The position numbers were made by a program, and so were the translations under genes. A DNA stretch of 11,240 bases from Chrysochromulina parva (lineage: Eukaryota; Haptophyta; Prymnesiales; Chrysochromulinaceae). The notes under the pieces were generated by a model that was not told the origin of the DNA, ran no database searches, and worked only from the letters and a program-made list of their open reading frames with translations. Position 1 is the stretch's first letter. Every line of letters starts with the position of its first letter. Below are positions 6,763-11,240 of this stretch, one piece after another. Location: assembly GCA_002887195.1 (NCBI GenBank), contig PJAB01001959.1:1-11240 (forward strand), in the 5' to 3' direction.

Positions 6763-7627
6763 CTAAATGTCCTTGACGGTCAGGCCGGGCGGCAGCGACT
6801 GCTTCAGCTTGTCGGCCTTCTCGAGGTCCTTCACGCACAGGGTGTACAGGTATTTGCTGCAGCGCACCTTGAACTTCACGACGTCCTTCGACTTCTTGAT
6901 CTTAACGGCTGCGGGGAGCGAGCGGGCACGGGGCTGTCAGCAAGGCTGACGCAAGCTATGGCGGATGGCACAAGGCGTAGCAGCGCAGCAGCACGAGCGT
7001 AGCCCCACGATGGGCCGCGCCCCCTACGCTGCTGTGGGCCGGGCCACACTCCGCCGCGCCATGCTGCAGCACTTGGCAATGATCGAAAGCTGGCTGAGGG
7101 CTCACGACTCGCAACTGCGTCCGGCCATATCGATCTCTCGCCTGGACGATACAGAGCAGAGAAGCGATGCGGCCGGGCGCAGTAGCAAGGGACGGCGAGC
7201 CCCTTCAGGCGGCGAGGCGGCGTGCTCGCGGAAGACGCTCCGAAATGCCGCAAAGCACGGTGCAGCTGCACAGAGCGGTGGTCGCTGCCTCAATGGCTGC
7301 TCCGTGCAGCAGCAGCAGCGTGCCTTGCAACATCTCGGTGCGTCTCGCGTGCGCATCGCGCCGCCACCGCCACAGCGTCAGCAGAGCGCCGCCGATATCC
7401 GCTTGACGTCTCTCTCTGGCATGCAGGCTACGGAGCGAAGGCCACGCAGCGCAGGCAGGTTCGTGGCATTCGCTGGTAGCGTACACTTGGCGTCCTTCCT
7501 GCGCGCGGTGAGCAGGAAATCCTTGATCTCGTTGATCTGCTTCGGCTGCGAGCACGCGAGTCCGAGCACGACCCGTCAGCCAGTCAGGGTCAGGCAAGCG
7601 AGGCAGAAGAGGCGCGTCGCTCACCAT
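6763..7627 (-). CDS. RPL38: 60S ribosomal protein L38 (eL38), three coding exons
   Basis: The coding exons in transcription order are 7627-7625 (ATG alone), 7545-7485 (61 nt) and 6908-6763 (146 nt, TAG at 6765-6763). They total 210 nt, 69 residues against about 70 in the family. Exon 2 encodes [21 protein letters not shown] Ser codon is split T|CC across intron 2. Exon 3 continues [20 protein letters not shown] and ends [14 protein letters not shown]. This matches eL38 over its whole length with no gaps, so both intron calls are well fixed. The product is a small basic component of the cytosolic large ribosomal subunit. Donors are ATG|GTGAGC and AAGT|GTACGC, and acceptors are CTCGCAG and CCCGCAG. 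An intron directly after or near the ATG is common in ribosomal protein genes. It is transcribed divergently from the methyltransferase gene, which may share its promoter. Confidence 0.95.
6909..7484 (-). other. RPL38 intron 2 (576 nt, phase 1)
   Basis: It is bounded by GTACGC and CCCCGCAG, with CTGAC branch-point-like words near the 3' end. It is five to nine times longer than the other introns in the window. Several open frames cross it on both strands, but they also run antisense through the exons and look like GC-driven chance. I looked for box C/D words (TGATGA) in the sense strand and saw none, so a hosted snoRNA is not supported. Confidence 0.9.
7546..7624 (-). other. RPL38 intron 1 (79 nt)
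   Basis: It runs from GTGAGC immediately after the ATG to CGTGCTCGCAG before the Pro2 codon. CTGAC/CTGACT words about 30-50 bases before the acceptor are branch-point-like. Confidence 0.9.
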
Positions 7628-7768
7628 GGCTTCCACGCGTTCCACAGAATTCACACGCCGTCGTGGGCACCCTCACGTGAACGCGAAGGCGCGTGCCTGC
7701 CGGCGATGGTTCCCCCGACTCCCCCAACCCCCCTTCTGCTCACCCCCATCCCGCCGGCGCGAGTTTGA
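7628..7768. promoter_or_regulatory. Divergent promoter region between RPL38 and the methyltransferase
   Basis: The RPL38 start codon at 7627 (minus) and the methyltransferase frame (plus, open from 7769) face away from each other. This 141-bp gap, or up to 366 bp if the methyltransferase starts at 7994, must carry both leaders and probably a shared promoter. It is C-rich on the plus strand near 7710-7755, and no TATA box is seen. Confidence 0.4.
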
Positions 7769-8965
7769 CGAACTCCGCGGACGAGGCGCTCTGGGCCCGC
7801 TCTCGTCTCGAGCAAGAGGCACTTGACGAGGGCCGGCTGGCTGCGGCGCGTGGCGCTCGCACGTGGTCTTGGCGTGCTCGAACGCTTCGACTTTGCCGAG
7901 CACGCGCCCATCGCCTACGAAACGGGAGCGACGCAGGAGGCGGCGGACGCGCTGGGCAGCGAGCCGCAGCTGCAGCTACGCACACTGCACGCGATGCTGG
8001 CGACATCGCGCTGCCTGCAGTTAAGCACCCTGCCCGCACTGCGCCAGCTGCCCGCGACCCCATGGCTTCTTCTTGGCGACGAAGTGCCTCACGAGCCAGT
8101 ACCGCCTGGAGAGCGCGGTTGCGAGCCTGCAGTCCCGGGGACGCCAGCCGTCGAAGCGGACCCGACGTCACTCCTTCAACTCATCCGACTCGACGGGCGC
8201 GCGAGTGTGTGGTGCTTCTCCGAGGACGTTGCCGCCGCCCTCGAGGGTCTGCCGCCTGCGCTGCCCGGCGGCGTGCACCTGCGCCTGCGCACAGTTGCCA
8301 CCGATGGCACCTTGGCGACGGGCGGACGCGTGTGGCACAGCGCTCCCGCCCTCTGCCGTTGGCTTCTCGCGGAGCGCGGGAGCATACGAGGCACGGCTGT
8401 CTGCGAGCTCGGGAGCGGCACCGGCGCCGTCGGCCTGTACGCGGCGGGGCTCGGCGCTTCGATGGTCGTCCTGACCGACGGTGCAAGCGAGCTGCTCCCC
8501 CTCATTGAGCACAACGTGCGACGCAACGCACAGCTGGTTGCCGAGGCGGCGTGCCAGGCGGCCCTTGTGCGTTGGGGCTCAGCGGAGGACCTCGCCGCCC
8601 TCGAAACGCCGCGCCTCTCGAGGGGTGATCCCAGCCCTTTGCGCTTCGATTGGATCCTTGGCAGCGACACGATCTACGACCCGGCGTCGCACGCCCCGCT
8701 GTGCGCCACGCTGCGTATGCTCTTCGACCGGCACGCGGGCACCCCACCGCCGCCGCGCGTCATCTTCGCCACCATGCCGCGAAGTCGAACGCCGAGTCCC
8801 ACCGACCGCTCGCGCTACGTGGACGCTGCGATGGCGAGGTTTGAGGAGGTCGCAGCCGCCCACGGGCTGCGCGTCACGGCGATGAAGACCTATCAGAGCG
8901 TGTGGACGGACATGGAGTGGCTCGACGCCGCGCCGTTTGTGTTCGAGGTGGCGCGGGCGGTGTAA
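7769..8965 (+). CDS. Family-16 (METTL21-like) protein methyltransferase; 5' end unresolved
   Basis: The frame is open from 7769 to the TAA at 8963-8965. Its first in-frame ATG is at 7994, giving 323 residues. Sequence before that (e.g. ERFDFAEHAPIAYETGATQE at about 7877-7936) has coding-like third positions, so an upstream exon carrying the true ATG is likely. The C-terminal half has the seven-beta-strand fold: VWHSAPALCRWLL, then the SAM-binding motif I CELGSGTGAVGLYAAGLGA (8402 on), then VVLTDGASELLPLIEHNVRRN (acidic D after strand 2, conserved Asn region), and the post-strand-4 motif GSDTIYD (8660-8680), a version of the D-x-x-Y signature of METTL21/FAM86-type lysine methyltransferases. 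These enzymes methylate Lys on chaperones, elongation factors and similar proteins; the substrate here cannot be told. The N-terminal part is not recognised. The gene is followed by a hairpin at 8967-9010. Confidence 0.75.
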   Translation, partial: RTPRTRRSGPALVSSKRHLTRAGWLRRVALARGLGVLERFDFAEHAPIAYETGATQEAADALGSEPQLQLRTLHAMLATSRCLQLSTLPALRQLPATPWLLLGDEVPHEPVPPGERGCEPAVPGTPAVEADPTSLLQLIRLDGRASVWCFSEDVAAALEGLPPALPGGVHLRLRTVATDGTLATGGRVWHSAPALCRWLLAERGSIRGTAVCELGSGTGAVGLYAAGLGASMVVLTDGASELLPLIEHNVRRNAQLVAEAACQAALVRWGSAEDLAALETPRLSRGDPSPLRFDWILGSDTIYDPASHAPLCATLRMLFDRHAGTPPPPRVIFATMPRSRTPSPTDRSRYVDAAMARFEEVAAAHGLRVTAMKTYQSVWTDMEWLDAAPFVFEVARAV

Positions 8966-8966
8966 C

Positions 8967-9010
8967 GTGCTTCACTTGACGTATGAACAGCCGGGAATTT
9001 GATGAAGCAC
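8967..9010 (+). other. Inverted repeat GTGCTTCA / TGAAGCAC just after the methyltransferase stop
   Basis: Eight-bp perfect arms lie at 8967-8974 and 9003-9010 with a 28-base loop, starting one base after the TAA. It could be a 3' UTR structure or chance. There is no U-run after it, so it is not a bacterial-type terminator. Confidence 0.35.
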
Positions 9011-9137
9011 ACGAAGGTCCGAAATGAGCGCCAAGTTGAGCTCCCCGACTGTTTCGGCGATCGGTCCCGTCACGCGGGTGCCCAGAGGGGGAGCGCGCGC
9101 GCCCGATCGCCCGATCGCCGACCATTGTGCGTGCGCC

Positions 9138-9578
9138 ATGGCTGCTGAGAAGCTCCCTCTATTCTCGGTCGCGGTGAAGGACACGAAGCAAATCGACCAT
9201 TTGGTCTTCAAGGCCGCTGATCTGGACACGAAGACGACGTCGTGGAAGGTGGAGATTCACGATCAGAGCTGGCCGCACACCAAGACGCTCACTTACGAGG
9301 TCAAAAAGCTGACGAAATCATCGGACTGGGACACGCTTACGGTCAGGATACGGCCGCAGAAAGAGGGGAGGATGCTGGCGTGGCGGGCCACGTACGTTGC
9401 AGGCTCCGTGCAGGGCGCGTGGAGTCCCGACTGGACTCCGGTTGTGCCGGCGGACGAGCGGCAGAGGGACCTCGACACTGGCAACAAGAAGTGGGAGAAG
9501 ATCTTTGCGCCGTACGTTCCGTATGTTCCAGCCCCACCTGGGCGTCCGTACGTTCCAGTCATGGCTCATGGGAGCTGA
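9138..9578 (+). CDS. Hypothetical protein, weakly fibronectin-III-like
   Basis: Predicted 146 residues. The frame also contains an ATG at 9024 (184 residues), but the ATG at 9138 sits in a perfect GCCATGG context, and the extra 38 residues (Pro/Arg/Ala-rich, partly from CGATCGCC repeats) look like leader. The protein begins MAAEKLPLFSVAVKD, has alternating strand-like segments (SWKVEIHD, TLTYEVKKL, DTLTVRIRP) and ends the fold with MLAWRATYVAGSVQGAWSPDW, reminiscent of the last strands and W-S element of fibronectin III or Ig-like beta sandwiches. The C-terminus is a short YVP repeat (PYVPYVPAPPGRPYVPV) from repeated TACGTTCC words. These words also create GTACGT...TTCCAG boundaries (9512-9558), so a 47-nt intron is possible but shorter than the others here. 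No signal peptide or membrane segment. No family is recognised with certainty. Confidence 0.55.
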   Translation: MAAEKLPLFSVAVKDTKQIDHLVFKAADLDTKTTSWKVEIHDQSWPHTKTLTYEVKKLTKSSDWDTLTVRIRPQKEGRMLAWRATYVAGSVQGAWSPDWTPVVPADERQRDLDTGNKKWEKIFAPYVPYVPAPPGRPYVPVMAHGS

Positions 9579-10426
9579 TTGAAAACGAAGAATGGCATTC
9601 TAATGGGCCACGTCGATCTCGGATCCTAGAGGTGGAGCCGGAGCGTGCGACTGTGTCCAAGTACCAAAGCTATTCCACACACATGGCACACATGGTCGAG
9701 GCAACCTTCAGCGCTCGAAACATATTAATATCGTGTCCGTGAGGCGTGTCGGCTGAGCGTTCAAGGCCCGGACCGCGGACGTCGATAACGAGCCCGGCCG
9801 GTGGGGTTTGTGCGACCGGACATAGATTTTAAAACATTTATTAACAGCTCTTTCACAGGAACCAATCGGAAAAAGCGTCCCAACACCCGCCGTCGCGATA
9901 CTTGCTCAACGTGCGTCGGAGCGACCGCTGCACGCGCACACCGCACCACCTTCGCACACGGAATACATCGAGTCCGCTCCCTGGTAGGTGCTTTCTTCCA
10001 AACGGAACCCGCGGGCACTTGTGCATCTCAGGGAGCACACATGCCCTTGCCCCTACGCCTCCCTTTGTCTCTCTCACGACTGTGGTTTTTTTCGCGTTAT
10101 ACCTTTCCGCAGTCGCGCGCCGACAAAAGTCCGCCTCCCTCCTCTCCGCCCCCGCGCGCTTTGCCGCCACGTGACTGCCCAATCCTGAGTCCCCGAGCTG
10201 GGCTGCCTCTCTCGAGGGCATGCGACTCTCCGTTCGCGATGAGCTTCGGAACCACACTCCGCACGCGATTCCCCTCATCCTCGCGGCACGCTGTTGGTGG
10301 TTGCATATCTGCATCGAGATCCCTGAAGCGTCCTTCAGCTTGCAGCCTCGTGTGGTCCCATATCTCCATGCTGCCGCGAATACACACGCTGCCTAAGCCT
10401 CTCTTCTTCTCTCTTGTTCTCGCAGG
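9579..10426. other. Intergenic/5' region before the WD40 gene
   Basis: No supported gene. It holds an ATATTAATAT palindrome (9722-9731), an AT-rich patch at 9825-9845 with TTTATT (an AATAAA on the minus strand at 9842-9837), C/T-rich blocks at about 10040-10160, and a long pyrimidine tract ending TTCTCGCAG at 10425 that looks like an intron 3' end. The leader or an upstream exon of the WD40 gene should lie in the right half. Confidence 0.5.
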
Positions 10427-11240
10427 ATGATCGCGATGCTCATCAACTGTGTAGCGGAGAAGACCAAGGCCCACAGCGTTGCCATCATCTCGGTCGTCTT
10501 TTCGCCCGATGGCACGAAGATCGTGTCGGGATCGGAAGATAAGACGATCAAAGTCTGGGATTCGGGTGTGCCGCGAGCCCAAAATCGCCCCTCCTTGGCC
10601 AACACTGACGCCTGTTGGCTTGCCTGGCAGACAAACTGGAGATGCTGAGCGAGAAGACGAATGCCCACAGCGACTGCATCAAGTCGGTGGCGTTTTCCCC
10701 GGACGGGACCAAGATTGTGTCGGGATCGTACGACAAGACGATCAAAGTCTGGGATTCGGGTGCGCCGCGAGCTCTCAAATCGCGCCTACTTGGCCAAATC
10801 TGACGCCTGCTGGCTTGTCTGGCAGACGCGCTGGGGCTGTTGAGCGAGAAGACGAACGCGCACAGCCGCGTGATCAACTCGGTGGCGTTTTCCCCGGACG
10901 GGACCAAGATTGTGTCGGGATCGTACGACAAGACGATCAAAGTCTGGGATTCGGGTGCGCCTTTGCCCTCAAAATCGCCCCTCCTTGGCCAAAACTAACG
11001 CTTGTTGGCTTGTCTGGCAGACGACCTGGAGCTGTTGAGCCTGAAGACGAGCGCCCACAGCCGCGAGATCACGTCGGTGGCGTTTTCTCCGGACGGGACC
11101 AAGATTGTGTCGGGATCGTACGACAAGACGATCAAAGTCTGGGATTCAGGTGCGCCTTTGCCCTCAAAATCGCCCCTCCTTGGCCAAAACTGACGCTTGC
11201 TGGCTTGTCTGGCAGGGAAACTGGAGATGCTGAGCGAGAA
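10427..11240 (+). CDS. WD40-repeat protein, one repeat per exon (5' portion; runs off the right edge)
   Basis: The exons are 10427-10565, 10631-10759, 10826-10954, 11021-11149 and 11216 onward (cut by the window). Exons 2-4 are each exactly 129 nt (43 codons), and all introns are phase 1. The frame survives at every joint and supplies an Asp or Gly codon at the junction. Each exon is one WD40 repeat: L-x-x-L-S-x-K-T-x-A-H-S, then I-x-[19 protein letters not shown] and IKVWDS, with the GH-like His (here AHS), the structural Asp and the terminal WD present. Seven such repeats normally close one beta-propeller; four complete ones and the start of a fifth are visible, so the gene continues. WD40 propellers are protein-interaction platforms; the partner is unknown. 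Exon 1 is the most diverged ([17 protein letters not shown]). Its ATG follows an acceptor-like CTCGCAG by one base, so the true start may be further upstream if an exon is spliced on in phase 2. Confidence 0.85.
10566..10630 (+). other. WD40 gene intron 1 (65 nt)
   Basis: The donor is TTCGG|GTGTGC and the acceptor is GCCTGGCAG|ACAAA. CACTGACGC near 10602-10610 is branch-point-like. It is homologous to the three following introns but one base shorter. Confidence 0.85.
10760..10825 (+). other. WD40 gene intron 2 (66 nt)
   Basis: The donor is GTGCGC and the acceptor is GTCTGGCAG|ACG. The in-frame stop is the TGA inside the branch-like CTGACGC. Confidence 0.85.
10955..11020 (+). other. WD40 gene intron 3 (66 nt)
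   Basis: The donor is GTGCGC and the acceptor is GTCTGGCAG|ACG. The branch-like word is CTAACGC, and its TAA is the in-frame stop on retention. Confidence 0.85.
11150..11215 (+). other. WD40 gene intron 4 (66 nt)
   Basis: The donor is TTCAG|GTGCGC and the acceptor is GTCTGGCAG|GGA. It is almost identical to intron 3, with CTGACGC as the branch-like word. Confidence 0.85.

Larger units (their letters stand above)
10631..11240 (+). repeat. 195-bp tandem exon-intron repeat
   Basis: Unit starts at 10631, 10826, 11021 and 11216 are exactly 195 bases apart (129-nt exon plus 66-nt intron). The 3' halves of the exons are nearly identical in DNA between units, and the introns are too. The unit before 10631 (exon 1 and intron 1) is a diverged relative. 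The array continues past the window end. Confidence 0.95.

Noticed and set aside
7205..7654. Minus-strand frame of 149 codons overlapping RPL38 exons
   Set aside because: It uses a different frame from the conserved eL38 exon and would read through its splice sites; no homology visible.
6965..7768. Open frame of 267 codons on the plus strand, starting with ATG
   Set aside because: It runs antisense through two RPL38 coding exons and its intron, with no recognisable domain. Long chance frames are expected at this GC content.
9512..9558. 47-nt intron GTACGT...TTCCAG in the orphan gene
   Set aside because: The frame is open through it, it is shorter than all other introns here, and the boundaries come from a repeated TACGTTCC word. 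Kept only as a note.
9853..10314. 153-codon minus-strand frame followed by AATAAA on that strand
   Set aside because: Composition is not gene-like and no motif is recognised; the AATAAA lies in a short AT-rich patch and may be chance.

Overview
The window looks like nuclear DNA of a GC-rich, intron-containing unicellular eukaryote, most likely an alga of haptophyte type. The evidence is: a split RPL38 gene with a cytosolic-type 60S protein; short GT-AG introns (47-102 nt class plus one of 576 nt) with GTGCG-like donors; a type II membrane glycosyltransferase with a WSC domain; and a tandem WD40 array with one repeat per exon. The lineage is inference from style only; no marker here fixes the taxon.

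Layout. 1-141 is a possible last exon of a gene running in from the left. 142-677 is non-coding with a purine/GGN-rich tract. 678-1397 (+) encodes a small leucine-zipper-like coiled-coil protein with two IQ motifs. 1398-1921 is non-coding and carries a 14-bp palindrome and repeated AATTCACGC words upstream of the next gene. 1922-6238 (+), with one 102-nt phase-0 intron, encodes a predicted 1404-residue type II membrane protein: signal anchor, GT-B glycosyltransferase split by about 410 residues of low-complexity sequence, a possible degenerate sulfotransferase-like region, a WSC domain with all eight cysteines, and a Lys-rich tail. 6239-6762 is a convergent intergenic region. 6763-7627 (-) is RPL38 in three coding exons, the first being the ATG alone. 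About 7769/7994-8965 (+) is a family-16 protein methyltransferase-like gene transcribed divergently from RPL38. 9138-9578 (+) is a small orphan protein with a weak fibronectin-III-like look. 9579-10426 is non-coding. 10427-11240 (+, runs off the right edge) is the start of a WD40 gene whose repeats are 129-nt exons separated by 65-66-nt introns at an exact 195-nt period.

The genes do not form an operon or an obvious pathway; this is ordinary eukaryotic gene neighbourhood. The most interesting pieces are the fused glycosyltransferase/WSC protein, whose two ends are only connected by recognising the intron, and the exon-per-repeat WD40 array with near-identical introns. I found no transposon, CRISPR array, virus or tRNA/rRNA gene.
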